From G965279355 sp965279355 (GTDB lineage Bacteria > Pseudomonadota > Alphaproteobacteria > CACIAM-22H2): 64,000 nucleotides of DNA. The position numbers and the translations under genes were made by a program. This document shows positions 25,669 to 36,013 of the stretch, piece by piece (the first letter of the stretch is position 1; each line of letters begins with the position of its first letter). Under the pieces are notes generated by a model. The model had not been told where the DNA came from. It worked only from the letters and a program-made list of their open reading frames with translations, and did no database searches. The stretch is taken from contig OZ257155.1 of the NCBI GenBank assembly GCA_965279355.1, forward strand, positions 2,790,001 to 2,854,000, written 5' to 3'.

Positions 25669-26028
25669 GGTCTTGTCCTGAAATAATATGGCCCGGCGCG
25701 CGCAACGATGGCGTCGGCCGGGACCTGATTCGAAATAAACGAGAGTCGAGATGTACTTCGCCCGGACGGTGCCGGGCGGCCGTCCGGGTCAATCGCCTGC
25801 GTGCAGGCGACCCGCGCGAAGTGAGGAGCGGTGGACGGAAAACATCATGGACTCAAAATAGGGTGTCCGCGTCTGAAATTCAAGAAACAGGGCTCCGCGT
25901 CGGGCGTAATAGGCTGATTCTGAACGATATCAGGCTGGCTGCGATGCCCACTGGATACCGGACGCGGGCGTTGTTAGGCTCGGTATCGAAGAGCCGCTTG
26001 AGGCGGCGACCAGCACCAGGGTGGAAAC
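25669..26028. other. 360-base gap between rnk and the flavin monooxygenase gene; two tandem hairpins
   Basis: No convincing gene is seen. The gap holds the promoters of two divergent genes and two strong adjacent stem-loops at 25761-25788 and 25793-25810. Translations across it have no recognisable family. Confidence 0.6.
25761..25810. repeat. Two adjacent inverted repeats (stem-loops)
   Basis: First: CCCGGACGG (25761-25769) pairs perfectly with CCGTCCGGG (25780-25788), 10-base loop. Second: TCGCCTGC (25793-25800) pairs with GCAGGCGA (25803-25810), 2-base loop. They lie 93 bases upstream of the rnk start and 220 upstream of the monooxygenase start. No T-run follows, so they do not look like terminators. 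Confidence 0.6.
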
Positions 26029-27399
26029 ATGAGCGTACCCCGCAAGAAGATGCATCTTGCCGCCTACTACAATCCGACCGGCCATCATGTGGCATCGTGG
26101 CGGCATCCGCGCGCCCAAGCCGACGCACATGTGAATTTCAAGCACTACATCGAGATCGCGCAGACCGCCGAGCGCGCCAAATTCGATCTGCTGTTCCTTG
26201 CCGATGGCAACGCGGTCCGTGAAGCAGCGATGGAAGCGATCAGCCGCTCCACCCAGTTTATCGCGCATTTCGAGCCCCTGACCTTGCTCTCAGCGCTGGC
26301 CGCGGTGACCGACAAGATCGGATTGGTGGCAACGGCGTCGACCAGCTGGAACGAGCCTTATCATCTCGCGCGCAAATTCGCGTCGCTCGACTGGATCAGC
26401 AACGGCCGCGCCGGCTGGAACATCGTGACCTCCGGCCAGAACGCCGAGGCGCGCAACTTCGGCAGGGACTTCTCCTACGAGCACGCCGACCGCTACGACC
26501 GCGCCCGCGAAGTCGTGAAGATCGTTCTCGGCCTGTGGGACAGCTGGGACGACGACGCCTTCGTGCGCAACAAGGACACCGGCCTGTTCTTCGAGCCGGA
26601 CAAGATGCATGTCCTCAACCACAAGAGCGACCGCTACAAGGTGCTGGGGCCGCTCAATGTGCCGCGTCCGCCGCAGGGCTATCCGGTTCTGGTGCAGGCC
26701 GGCGCCTCCGATGACGGCATGGAGCTCTGCGCCCAATACGGCGAGGCGATCTTCAGCCCGCATCTCACGCTTGAAGCGGCAAAGACGTATTACGACGGCG
26801 TGAAAGGCCGGATGGCGAAATACGGGCGCAGTCCCGACCATGTGAAAATCCTGCCGGGCCTGTCGGTCATCGTGAAGGCGACGGAGGAAGAAGCAAACGC
26901 AGACTACGAACTCATCCAGTCGATGATTCATCCAATCGTCGGCCGCGAGATTCTCGGCACCATGCTGGGCGGCATCGACCTGTCGGGCTACGACATGGAT
27001 AAGGAACTACCCGACCCGATGCCGGAGCATAGCGGCAGCCGCGGCCACTATGAGAGCATCATGGCGATGGCGCGCCGCGAGAAGCTGACCATCCGCCAGC
27101 TCGGCATGCGCGTCGCCGGCGCGCGCGGCAAGAACACGATCAAGGGCACACCCAAACAGGTCGTCGACTACATGGAAGAGTGGTTCGAGGCCGGCGCCTG
27201 CGACGGCTTTACCGTCATGCCGCCCTATATCCCGGGTGCCCTCGACGATTTCTGCGAGCTGGTGATGCCGGAGCTCCGCCGCCGCGGGCTGTTCCGCACG
27301 GAGTACGAAGGCAATACGCTCCGCGAGCATCTCGGCCTGCCGCGTCCCGAAAGCCAGTACATGCGCGCCGCCAAGGGCAAGACACAGGCGGCGGAGTAG
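26029..27399 (+). CDS. LLM-class flavin-dependent monooxygenase, NtaA/SnaA/DszA type
   Basis: Luciferase-like FMNH2-dependent oxygenase, 456 residues, the size of the NtaA/SnaA/DszA/DmoA subgroup that attacks chelators, sulfur compounds or antibiotics. Typical segments are NPTGHHVASWRHP at the start, LAARKFASLDWISNGRAGWNIVTS (as LARKFASLDW), NFGRDFSYEHADRYDRA and VQAGASDDG. ATG 26029. Substrate unknown. A second, different LLM gene starts at 63893. Confidence 0.92.
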   Translation: MSVPRKKMHLAAYYNPTGHHVASWRHPRAQADAHVNFKHYIEIAQTAERAKFDLLFLADGNAVREAAMEAISRSTQFIAHFEPLTLLSALAAVTDKIGLVATASTSWNEPYHLARKFASLDWISNGRAGWNIVTSGQNAEARNFGRDFSYEHADRYDRAREVVKIVLGLWDSWDDDAFVRNKDTGLFFEPDKMHVLNHKSDRYKVLGPLNVPRPPQGYPVLVQAGASDDGMELCAQYGEAIFSPHLTLEAAKTYYDGVKGRMAKYGRSPDHVKILPGLSVIVKATEEEANADYELIQSMIHPIVGREILGTMLGGIDLSGYDMDKELPDPMPEHSGSRGHYESIMAMARREKLTIRQLGMRVAGARGKNTIKGTPKQVVDYMEEWFEAGACDGFTVMPPYIPGALDDFCELVMPELRRRGLFRTEYEGNTLREHLGLPRPESQYMRAAKGKTQAAE

Positions 27400-27418
27400 C
27401 CCTCACTGTTATTTCCCG

Positions 27419-27515
27419 GTCACCCCGCGCTTGACGCGGGGTCCATCTCTCAATGGGCGAGATGTTCGCAATGCGCGCTTGCGGCGCCATGGACCCCCCG
27501 TCAAGCGCGGGTGAC
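27419..27515. repeat. Dispersed palindromic repeat, copy 1
   Basis: The left arm starts GTCACCCCGCGCTTGACG (27419-27446) and pairs with a right arm ending TCAAGCGCGGGTGAC (27489-27515), imperfect by one mismatch and one gap. Each arm also folds on itself (CCCCGCG-CTTGA-CGCGGGG). It starts 19 bases after the monooxygenase stop. The same element with altered bases occurs at 63699-63794. Confidence 0.85.
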
Positions 27516-27562
27516 GGAGAGAAAATGGCGCTACCGATTGGCGCGCGTTTTCCAGGGTCCGG

Positions 27563-27591
27563 AAAAGAAAAAGGCCGCGACTGGCGCGGCC
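27563..27591 (-). terminator. Minus-strand intrinsic terminator downstream of typA
   Basis: Read on the minus strand: stem GGCCGCG / CGCGGCC with a 5-base loop, followed by TTTTTCTTTT. It lies about 175 bases after the typA stop and is the first T-tailed hairpin there. Confidence 0.6.
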
Positions 27592-27764
27592 CAAGTTTAG
27601 GGAGGAAACGCAGAACCCGCGACAAAGCCGCAGGGCTCAACAGCGGCCCGAAGGCCGCAGGCGTTTTCTAGCATTTAAGCCGTCTGCTGCAATGCGAAAT
27701 ATTGTTGGGTCAGACCTGAGTTTTTCTCAATGCTCAGAATGGCTTGCCCAAGAATGCGGCCCAC

Positions 27765-29594
<1,830 letters not shown>

Positions 29595-29613
29595 ATGGAT
29601 TCAATCGCTCGGA

Positions 29614-29655
29614 TAAAAAAACAAACCGGGCGGAGAGAAAGCTCCCCGCCCGGTT
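29614..29655 (-). terminator. Terminator/attenuator hairpin before typA
   Basis: Minus strand: stem AACCGGGCGG / CCGCCCGGTT (29646-29655 and 29624-29633), 12-base loop, then TTTTTTT (29620-29614). The T-run ends only 19 bases before the typA ATG and lies downstream of a good promoter. It therefore may both end the RBBP9 transcript and attenuate typA. Confidence 0.85.
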
Positions 29656-29667
29656 CTACTGCACTGC

Positions 29668-29696
29668 AATATAGGTGAATTGCGCGATTTTTGCAA
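29668..29696 (-). promoter_or_regulatory. Candidate sigma70 promoter of typA
   Basis: Minus strand: -35 TTGCAA (29696-29691), exactly 17 bases, -10 TATATT (29673-29668). The predicted transcript start near 29661 is just before the terminator-like hairpin. Confidence 0.55.
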
Positions 29697-30245
29697 TTAG
29701 GGGTTAATACGAGCCACCAGCCTATCGAGGTGCCGCCGCCCTTCCGGCCACTCTCCATGACCGGAATCGGCGTTGATGTGCCCTGCAGGGCCAATATCGA
29801 CAAAGCTGCTGCCCCAGGCCGCCGCAAAGGTCCGGGCGCGGTCCATCGCGTAGAACGGATCGTCGCTGCTGGCGATCACAATGGATGAAAAGGGCAGCTT
29901 TTCCAGCGGCATGGGCGCGAAATCGCGAACGCTGTCGGGCGTATGGGCGGCTGAATCGACATCCGAGGGCGCCACCAACAGGGCGCCTATGACAGTGGGC
30001 CGGAACCGGGTGAGCGCCCAATGCGCAATCAAAGCCACGCCGAGACTATGGCCGACCAGCACGCTGTCGCCGGGGATACCGGCAACGACCTGATCAAGCC
30101 TGGAAATCCAGTCTTCGCGGTCGGGGTGGTCCCAGTTCTGCTGGACGACCCGGACGGCGCCCGGGAGCTGGGCCTGCCACCGGCTTTGCCAGTGCGCAGG
30201 CCCGGAATTCCCAAGGCCGGGAACGATGACGACTTTTGCCGTCAT
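29697..30245 (-). CDS. RBBP9/YdeN-family alpha/beta hydrolase
   Basis: 182-residue serine hydrolase. It opens VVIVPGLGNSGPAHWQSRW, has the nucleophile elbow VGHSLG (about residues 64-69), the acid in ASSDDPFY and the histidine in AGHINADSG, a full catalytic triad. Its substrate is unknown; the family is small and mostly uncharacterised. It lies 11 bases after the adenosine kinase gene and is probably cotranscribed with it. Confidence 0.9.
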   Translation of the reverse strand: MTAKVVIVPGLGNSGPAHWQSRWQAQLPGAVRVVQQNWDHPDREDWISRLDQVVAGIPGDSVLVGHSLGVALIAHWALTRFRPTVIGALLVAPSDVDSAAHTPDSVRDFAPMPLEKLPFSSIVIASSDDPFYAMDRARTFAAAWGSSFVDIGPAGHINADSGHGEWPEGRRHLDRLVARINP

Positions 30246-30256
30246 CGCTAGCCGGA

Positions 30257-31252
30257 TCAGCCCAGCTTCGTGCGAACGAGATCCTTGAGCGAGGTCTCGG
30301 GACGCGCGCCGAAATGGGAAATGATCTCCGCCGCGCAGATCGCTCCGATACGGCCGGCCGCCGGCAGGTTGTGTCCGTGCGTCAGGCCATAGAGGAAGCC
30401 CGCCGCATAGAGGTCGCCGGCGCCCGTGGTGTCCACCACCTTGACGTTGGGTTCCGCCGCGACCGTATGCACCTGATCGCTGCCGACAATGACCGCGCCC
30501 TTTTCACTGCGGGTGATCGCGGTGATGCGGTCCTTTTTCTTCTTCACGGCTTCGAGTGCCGCTTCGAACGTCTTGGCCTGATACAGCGACAGAATCTCCG
30601 ATTCGTTCGCGAACAGGATGTCGACGTCCTTCTCGACGAGCTCCAGGAACTCGGCGCGATGGCGATCGACGCAGAACGCGTCCGACAGCGTCAGCGACAC
30701 CTTGCGACCCGCCGCATGCGCCATCTTCACGGCCTTGCGGAACGCATCCTTGGCTTCCGGGCGATCCCAGAGATAACCCTCGAGATAGGTGATCTTCGCG
30801 GCCTGGATGGCTTCCTGTGTCACATCGTCCGGGCCCAGCTCGACGCAAGCGCCGAGATAGGTCTGCATGGTCCGCTGGCCGTCCGGCGTCACGAGAATAA
30901 GGCAGCGCGCAGTGGGCGGGCCGCTCTTCGACGGGACGGTCTTGAACTCGACTCCGGCCGCGCGGATGTCGTGGTTGAAGACGCTACCGAGCTGATCCGT
31001 GTGCACCTTGCCGATGAAGGCGGCCTTGCCGCCCAGCGACGCGATGCCGACCACTGTATTGGCCGCCGAGCCGCCCGAGCACTCGATCGCCGGTGCCATC
31101 TTGGTATAGAGGCTGCCGGCCGTCGGCGCGTCGATCAGCGTCATCGCGCCCTTCGACAGCTTGTTCTGCACGATGAACGCGTCATCCGCCTTGGCGAGCA
31201 CGTCGACAATGGCGTTGCCGATGGCAACGACGGCCTGTTCCGATTGGGTCAT
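30257..31252 (-). CDS. PfkB-family kinase, probable adenosine kinase
   Basis: 331 residues from ATG 31252, preceded by GGAAGGA. N-terminal AVVAIGNAIVDVLAKADD, the GG motif CSGGSAANTVVGIASLGG, and the catalytic DTTGAGDLYAAGFLYGL (anion hole and general base Asp) are all present. The length and the sequence around the base-binding region fit alphaproteobacterial adenosine kinases, which turn adenosine into AMP; a sugar kinase cannot be fully excluded. The open frame extends upstream to 31378, but no conserved sequence lies there. Confidence 0.88.
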   Translation of the reverse strand: MTQSEQAVVAIGNAIVDVLAKADDAFIVQNKLSKGAMTLIDAPTAGSLYTKMAPAIECSGGSAANTVVGIASLGGKAAFIGKVHTDQLGSVFNHDIRAAGVEFKTVPSKSGPPTARCLILVTPDGQRTMQTYLGACVELGPDDVTQEAIQAAKITYLEGYLWDRPEAKDAFRKAVKMAHAAGRKVSLTLSDAFCVDRHRAEFLELVEKDVDILFANESEILSLYQAKTFEAALEAVKKKKDRITAITRSEKGAVIVGSDQVHTVAAEPNVKVVDTTGAGDLYAAGFLYGLTHGHNLPAAGRIGAICAAEIISHFGARPETSLKDLVRTKLG

Positions 31253-31401
31253 GTCCTTCCTTCTTTCAAATCTGTCCTTGGCGCCCATATTTGTAAAAGC
31301 CGGGGGCGGCGGCAAACGGCGGCGCAGTATAGCGGTGCACGCCCGCCACGCAATTGCATCGCTTCCCACATCAGCCACAATCGCATGCTAGAAAACGCCC
31401 G

Positions 31402-32067
31402 ATGATTGCCTGGTTCACCCGCGCATTCGCACAGCTTGGCGATGCGAATTTCCGCCGTCCGCTGGTGTTTGGCCTCGTGGGCGCGATCCTGGTCTTTGCC
31501 CTTTTGTGGGCAGGGTTCGCCTATGTCCTGACCCTGACCTGGTTTGCAACGTCCTGGATCGAAACCGCGGTCGACGCACTGGGCGGAATTGCGGCGTTCA
31601 TCCTGACCGTCCTTCTTTATCCCGTCGTCGCAGCGGCGATTCTGTCGCTGTTTGTCGACGGCGCAATCGACGCCGTCGAAGCCAAGCACTATCCCGACCT
31701 GCCGCCACCGCGCCCGCAGGCTTTCAGCGAACAGGTGTCGGCAGGTCTGCGACTGCTCGGACTCGCCCTCGTCCTAAATCTTTTGGCCCTACCGCTGTAC
31801 CTAATCCCATTCATAAATATGATGGTTTTCTATGGGCTTAACGGCTATATTTTGGGTCGCGAGTATTTCGAGATGGTAGCTGCGCGAAGGCTTGAGCCGG
31901 AAGCGCGGCGTCGTCTCCGCCGCGAATGTCGGCTCAAATGGTTCGCCATGGGGGTGGTCATTGCGTTTCTGGCGACGCTACCAGTCATCAATCTGGTTGC
32001 GCCGCTGATCGCGGCAGGGGCGATGACTCACGCATTTATGGAATGGCGCGTTCGGTTGTCGCGTTAG
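31402..32067 (+). CDS. EI24/CysZ-like membrane protein
   Basis: 221 residues with about five membrane spans and the EI24 pattern: FLTVLLYPVVAAAILSLFVDGAIDAVE, then a span pair ending in NMMVFYGLNGYILGREYFEMVAARRL, whose GREYFE signature is typical. CysZ members move sulfate, but alphaproteobacterial members are uncharacterised. ATG 31402 is the first start after a plausible leader. It is followed 26 bases later by the bactofilin gene. Confidence 0.85.
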   Translation: MIAWFTRAFAQLGDANFRRPLVFGLVGAILVFALLWAGFAYVLTLTWFATSWIETAVDALGGIAAFILTVLLYPVVAAAILSLFVDGAIDAVEAKHYPDLPPPRPQAFSEQVSAGLRLLGLALVLNLLALPLYLIPFINMMVFYGLNGYILGREYFEMVAARRLEPEARRRLRRECRLKWFAMGVVIAFLATLPVINLVAPLIAAGAMTHAFMEWRVRLSR

Positions 32068-32093
32068 CCCGCAAGTGACAGAGAGGACACCCC

Positions 32094-32690
32094 ATGTTCC
32101 GTCGTAAGAAAGAGGATGGTGACGAGATGAAGTCGTCCGACCCGGTAATTACACCCCCGCCTGCCGCCGAAGAGCCGCCGATGCTTGATTCGTCTGCGTC
32201 CCGACCATCCGCGCGGGGCTTCGCGCCCGGCCCGGCCGCCAGCAGCATGGGCGGCGCGTTCGGCAAACCCGTGACACCGATGGCGCCGCGCAGCGGCTCC
32301 AGCTGGGGTTCACGCGACCAGCAGCGTTCGTCGGGTCCGGAACCGGCAACGGCCGAGAGCAAAAAGCTTCTCGTCGGCCGCGATATCGTCCTTTCCGGCC
32401 AGATCACGTCGTGCGAACGGCTGATCGTCGAAGGCCGCGTCGAAGCATCGCTTACCGATAGCCGTCTGGTTGAGCTGGCCGAAAGCGGCCACTTCAAAGG
32501 CTCGGCTGAAATCGAGAGCGCCGACATCGCCGGTCGCTTCGAAGGAACCCTGACGGTGCGCGAGCGACTCTTCGTCCGCTCCACCGGCAAGGTCACCGGC
32601 AAGATCACCTACGGCCAGATCGAGATCGAGCCGGGCGGCGAGATTTCCGGCGAGGTCCATGTCGGGGCGCGTCCGCCCAACAGCGACTAA
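32094..32690 (+). CDS. Bactofilin (polymer-forming cytoskeletal protein)
   Basis: 198 residues. A disordered, Pro/Ser-rich N-terminus (1-95) precedes the bactofilin beta-helix (about 96-195), with repeats such as VGRDIVLSGQITSCERLIVEG, ADIAGRFEGTLTVRERLFV and TGKVTGKITYGQIEIEPGG. Bactofilins self-assemble and position cell-envelope enzymes. ATG 32094 follows GAGAGGACACCCC. Confidence 0.95.
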   Translation: MFRRKKEDGDEMKSSDPVITPPPAAEEPPMLDSSASRPSARGFAPGPAASSMGGAFGKPVTPMAPRSGSSWGSRDQQRSSGPEPATAESKKLLVGRDIVLSGQITSCERLIVEGRVEASLTDSRLVELAESGHFKGSAEIESADIAGRFEGTLTVRERLFVRSTGKVTGKITYGQIEIEPGGEISGEVHVGARPPNSD

Positions 32691-32715
32691 GCGGCCGAAA
32701 GACGCGGCGTCTTCC

Positions 32716-33183
32716 ATGCCGCGAGTCCATAAGAACTGGCGCTGGACACGCGCGACGCTCATTGCGGTCGCGCTGTCCTCGCTGGCTGCCTGCGCGGGGA
32801 CCAGCCCGCCGCAAAGCGTCGCGGCCCCGACTCAACCGGCGCCGGTCGTCACCGCTCCCTCCGCACCAGCGGTTGCCGCCCTGCCGATACCAGCGCCGAT
32901 GCCGCCGGCACGGCCACCCAATGATCCGCGCCAGCTGGTGGGGATCAAAGGCGAGACGCTCATTGAATGGATGGGTGAGACAGTGTTCGTCCGACGCGAC
33001 GGTGCCGCGGAAATCTGGCGGTTCGCCGCGGATACCTGCTTCCTCGATGTCTTTCTCTACCGCGAGCCGGATGGCCTGCGCGCCGCGCATGTCGATGCGC
33101 GGCCGCGCAGCGGCACCCAGCGCGTCACTGCCCAGGCCTGTTACACACGCATCATGGCTGCACGGCCGCGTGGTACAAGCTGA
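32716..33183 (+). CDS. Predicted lipoprotein, Pro/Ala-rich
   Basis: 155 residues. ATG 32716 gives a positively charged start (MPRVHKNWRWTRATL) and a lipoprotein signal with lipobox LAAC. A Pro/Ala-rich linker spans about 28-75. The C-terminal part (LVGIKGETLIEWMGETVFVRR, IWRFAADTCFLDVFLYRE) looks like a small beta domain with two later cysteines. A start at 32659 inside the bactofilin gene would place 19 extra residues before the signal. Its stop abuts the nth stop as TGATCA. No known family. Confidence 0.75.
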   Translation: MPRVHKNWRWTRATLIAVALSSLAACAGTSPPQSVAAPTQPAPVVTAPSAPAVAALPIPAPMPPARPPNDPRQLVGIKGETLIEWMGETVFVRRDGAAEIWRFAADTCFLDVFLYREPDGLRAAHVDARPRSGTQRVTAQACYTRIMAARPRGTS

Positions 33184-33828
33184 TCAGCCCGACTCCAGCG
33201 TCGTCTTGCCCTTGAAGGCGCAGAGATCGCGGACCACGCACGCTGGACAGTCCGGCCGCCGCGCCTTGCAGGTATAGCGCCCGTGCAGGATCAGCCAGTG
33301 ATGCGCATGCTGCGCATAATGGCGCGGCACCACCTTCTCCAGCTTGAGTTCCACAGCCAGCACATCTTTTCCCGGCGCCAGCCCGGTGCGGTTGGAGACG
33401 CGGAAGATATGCGTGTCGACGGCCATGGTCGGCTCCCCGAATGCCACGTTGAGGACGACGTTTGCCGTCTTTCGTCCGACACCGGGCAGTTCCTGCAGCA
33501 GATCGCGGTCGCGCGGAATCGCGCCACCATGCTTCTCGATCAGCAGCTTCGAGAGCGCGATGACGTTCTTCGCCTTGGTGTTAAACAGGCCGATCGTCTT
33601 GATGTGTTCTTTCAGCCCGGCCTCGCCCAGAGCCACCATTTTCTCCGGCGTATCGACGGTCTCGAAGAGCTTCTTCGTCGCCTTGTTCACGCCCGTATCA
33701 GTGGCCTGCGCCGACAGCACAACGGCGACCAGAAGCGTATAGGGATTCCGATACTGGAGTTCGGTCTCCGGCTCAGGCCGTTGCTTGGCAAGACGGCTGA
33801 AGAAGTCTTCGACGGCGGCGGGTTTCAC
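33184..33828 (-). CDS. nth: Endonuclease III (DNA glycosylase/AP lyase)
   Basis: Base-excision repair enzyme removing oxidised pyrimidines. From GTG 33828 the product is 214 residues, near the E. coli length; GTG 33882 is an alternative 18 residues upstream. Starts further up would overlap the divergent DUF2244 gene. It has the helix-hairpin-helix with catalytic Lys (LPGVGRKTANVVL), the catalytic Asp (VDTHIFRVSNR), and the iron-sulfur cysteines C-x6-C-x2-C-x5-C (CKARRPDCPACVVRDLC). Confidence 0.95.
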   Translation of the reverse strand: MKPAAVEDFFSRLAKQRPEPETELQYRNPYTLLVAVVLSAQATDTGVNKATKKLFETVDTPEKMVALGEAGLKEHIKTIGLFNTKAKNVIALSKLLIEKHGGAIPRDRDLLQELPGVGRKTANVVLNVAFGEPTMAVDTHIFRVSNRTGLAPGKDVLAVELKLEKVVPRHYAQHAHHWLILHGRYTCKARRPDCPACVVRDLCAFKGKTTLESG

Positions 33829-33907
33829 GGCAGGCAAACTACCGGCAATACCGTGTCCGGGGAAGATCGGCTTTGCGAGCACGGGGGCCGCGATTATTCT
33901 TGGACCA

Positions 33908-34387
33908 ATGGATAACGCACCCCTCGACATCGTCATCCGGCCGCATCGCAGCCTGTCGCCGACCGGCTTCTGGATCGTTATGGGCATCGTCATGGCCTGG
34001 AGTTTTGGCGGCGGCGTCGTGCTGATGGCGGTCGGCGCCTGGCCGGTGATCTTCTTTCTGGGAATCGACATGGCGCTGGTGTGGTGGGCGTTCCGCGCCA
34101 GCTACGGCGACCAGCGCGCGCATGAGCGGCTTACCATTGCCGACGGGTACCTCGTCGTCGATCGCGTCAGCAAACGCGGCGTGGCTGAACGTTTCAGTTT
34201 CTCCGCCTACTGGCTCCGCGTCAGCCTCGAAGCGGTGATCCCGGGCGGCATCGAGCAGATCGTGCTGTCCAGCCACGGCAGACGATTGATCGTCGGCACG
34301 TTCCTCTCACCGGAAGAACGCGACGCACTTCTGCCGGTCCTGAAAGAGGCGCTGGCACAGGCGCGGTCAACGCCGCTACCGCAATAG
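33908..34387 (+). CDS. DUF2244 membrane protein
   Basis: 159 residues. ATG 33908 starts the conserved region (LDIVIRPHRSLSPTGFWIVMG). Two adjoining membrane spans lie between about 20 and 65, with the motif VWWAFRASYGDQRAHERL after them and a cytoplasmic C-terminal domain ending LPVLKEAL. It is a common alphaproteobacterial family of unknown role, often near nth. It diverges from nth with a 79-base gap and converges on dapB. Confidence 0.88.
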   Translation: MDNAPLDIVIRPHRSLSPTGFWIVMGIVMAWSFGGGVVLMAVGAWPVIFFLGIDMALVWWAFRASYGDQRAHERLTIADGYLVVDRVSKRGVAERFSFSAYWLRVSLEAVIPGGIEQIVLSSHGRRLIVGTFLSPEERDALLPVLKEALAQARSTPLPQ

Positions 34388-34396
34388 GCGGCGGGA

Positions 34397-35203
34397 CTAC
34401 AGACCCAGCACGTCCTTCATGCCGTAGAGGCCCGGCGTCTTGCCACGCGACCACAAGGCCGCGCGTACCGCGCCGCGGGCGTAAATCTGACGGCCGGTTG
34501 CCTTGTGCGTGATCTCGATCCGCTCCGCTTCGCCGCAGAACATGACGCTGTGATCGCCGACTTCGCTGCCGCCGCGCAGGCTGGCAAAACCGATCGTGCC
34601 TTCCTTGCGGGGACCGGTATGGCCGTCACGGCCGCGCACCGCGACATCCGCAAGCCTGACATTGCGGCCCTTCGCCGCCGCCTCGCCCAGCGCCAGCGCC
34701 GTGCCGGACGGCGCGTCGACCTTGTGCTTGTGATGGATCTCGAAAATCTCGATGTCGAAATCGGGGCCGAGGCTCGCCGCCGCGCGTTCCGTCAGGATCT
34801 GCACCAGATTGACCGCGAGGCTCATGTTGGGCGAACGCACGATCACGGCGCGCTTCGCGGCCTCGTCGATCGCCGCGAGATCATCTGCGGAGAGGCCGGT
34901 TGTACCGATGATCAGCGCCTTCCCTGCCGATGCCGCCAGCTTCGCATGGCCGACTGTTGCCTTGGGCGAGGTGAAATCGATCACCGCATCGCAGGCGGCG
35001 AACAAAGCCGCGGCATCGGCGCCGATCTTCACGCCAAGGGCGCGCAGCGCCGCTACTTCGCCGGCGTCGTGGCCAAGTGCGGGATTGTTCGCCGATTCAG
35101 TGGCGCCGCCGAGCACGCAGCCGCCTGTCGCTGTGATTTCCCGCACCAGCATCTGTCCCATGCGGCCGGCACAGCCGACCACGCCGATCCGATAGTCGCT
35201 CAT
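34397..35203 (-). CDS. dapB: 4-hydroxy-tetrahydrodipicolinate reductase
   Basis: NAD(P)H-dependent step of lysine and diaminopimelate synthesis. 268 residues from ATG 35203, with AGAGGGG upstream. Nucleotide-binding GVVGCAGRMGQ at the start, IGTTGLS in the middle, and the catalytic EIHHKHKVDAPSGTALALGEA with the two histidines and the lysine. Confidence 0.97.
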   Translation of the reverse strand: MSDYRIGVVGCAGRMGQMLVREITATGGCVLGGATESANNPALGHDAGEVAALRALGVKIGADAAALFAACDAVIDFTSPKATVGHAKLAASAGKALIIGTTGLSADDLAAIDEAAKRAVIVRSPNMSLAVNLVQILTERAAASLGPDFDIEIFEIHHKHKVDAPSGTALALGEAAAKGRNVRLADVAVRGRDGHTGPRKEGTIGFASLRGGSEVGDHSVMFCGEAERIEITHKATGRQIYARGAVRAALWSRGKTPGLYGMKDVLGL

Positions 35204-35263
35204 TGAGCCCCTCTGAAAGTGCGCGCGCATTCAATCACAGGCCCGAACGACAGGCCAGCGTGC

Positions 35264-36013
35264 TCAGATATTCAGCTTCTTGAATATCCGTTCGGGAATC
35301 GCGCGAAGGATGGCCATGATCAGGCGCCAGGGGGCCGGTGCGTAGACTTCTTCGGTCCCGCGCATGGCCGCCTTGAGGCTGATCTCGGCCACTGTTTCCG
35401 GCGGCACCATCAGCGGTAACTTCTTCAAGCCGAACGTCATGGCCGTGTCCACCGGCCCCGGCTTGACCGTTGTCACCGGTACGCCGGACCGGAAGAGCCG
35501 CGCGCGAAGGCCCTGCAGGTATGCGTGCAGTCCCGCTTTCGCCGAGCCGTAGACGTAGTTGCCCAGACGCCCGCGATCGCCGGCGACCGAACCCAGGACG
35601 ACAATGCGGCCCGTCCGGCGTGTTTCATAATGCAGGGCCGCGACCTGCAGTAGCTGGGCGGCCGCCGTGAAATTGGTGTCGATGACGTCGCGGACCTGTT
35701 CCGGATGCGCGTTCAGGACATCCTGGCCCGGCATCACACCGACGGCGAAGAACAGGCCGAGCGGCCTGTCGCCGGCGAACGCCACGGCGCGCTGCATGAG
35801 TTGCGTATGGCTCTCGCCGGCGCGTAGATCGAAATTCGCGACTTCGGCGCGTCTGCCGAACCGCGCCCGCAGATCGGCGGCGGTCGCTTCCATGTCCACG
35901 TCGTCGCGACCGGCAAGAAGGACGTCCGCGCCATCGCGGGCTGCAGCGCGCGCGAACGCCCGCGCGATTGCCGACGACGCGCCGATCACCAGCCAGGTTT
36001 CGTCGTTACTCAC
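35264..36013 (-). CDS. dprE2: SDR-family reductase, DprE2-like (polyprenyl-P-2-keto-pentose reductase)
   Basis: 249-residue short-chain dehydrogenase. NAD(P)-binding VIGASSAIARAFARAAA at the N-terminus, an active-site Ser in VLGSVAGDRG and YGSAK (Y-x3-K) after it. The C-terminal basic helix ERIFKKLNI resembles the membrane-facing tail of DprE2. GTG 36013 overlaps the upstream gene's stop by 4 bases, so the pair is coupled. In mycobacteria DprE2 reduces the keto intermediate made by DprE1 to decaprenyl-phosphoryl-arabinose. That role here is inferred from similarity and from the neighbouring DprE1- and UbiA-like genes. Confidence 0.85.
   Translation of the reverse strand: MSNDETWLVIGASSAIARAFARAAARDGADVLLAGRDDVDMEATAADLRARFGRRAEVANFDLRAGESHTQLMQRAVAFAGDRPLGLFFAVGVMPGQDVLNAHPEQVRDVIDTNFTAAAQLLQVAALHYETRRTGRIVVLGSVAGDRGRLGNYVYGSAKAGLHAYLQGLRARLFRSGVPVTTVKPGPVDTAMTFGLKKLPLMVPPETVAEISLKAAMRGTEEVYAPAPWRLIMAILRAIPERIFKKLNI

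Larger units (their letters stand above)
27400..27764. other. 365-base gap between the monooxygenase and typA: palindromic repeat and hairpins
   Basis: No gene is supported. The gap holds copy 1 of the dispersed palindromic repeat (27419-27515), a minus-strand terminator (27563-27591), and a further small GC hairpin GCGGCC-CGAA-GGCCGC (27643-27658). Confidence 0.6.

Noticed and set aside
25821..26222. Possible small gene in the rnk / monooxygenase gap
   Set aside because: Arg/Ser-rich, no ribosome site, and it runs out of frame into the real monooxygenase gene.
27643..27658. GCGGCC-CGAA-GGCCGC as terminator of the monooxygenase gene
   Set aside because: Short stem and only four Ts several bases later; noted only in the gap entry.
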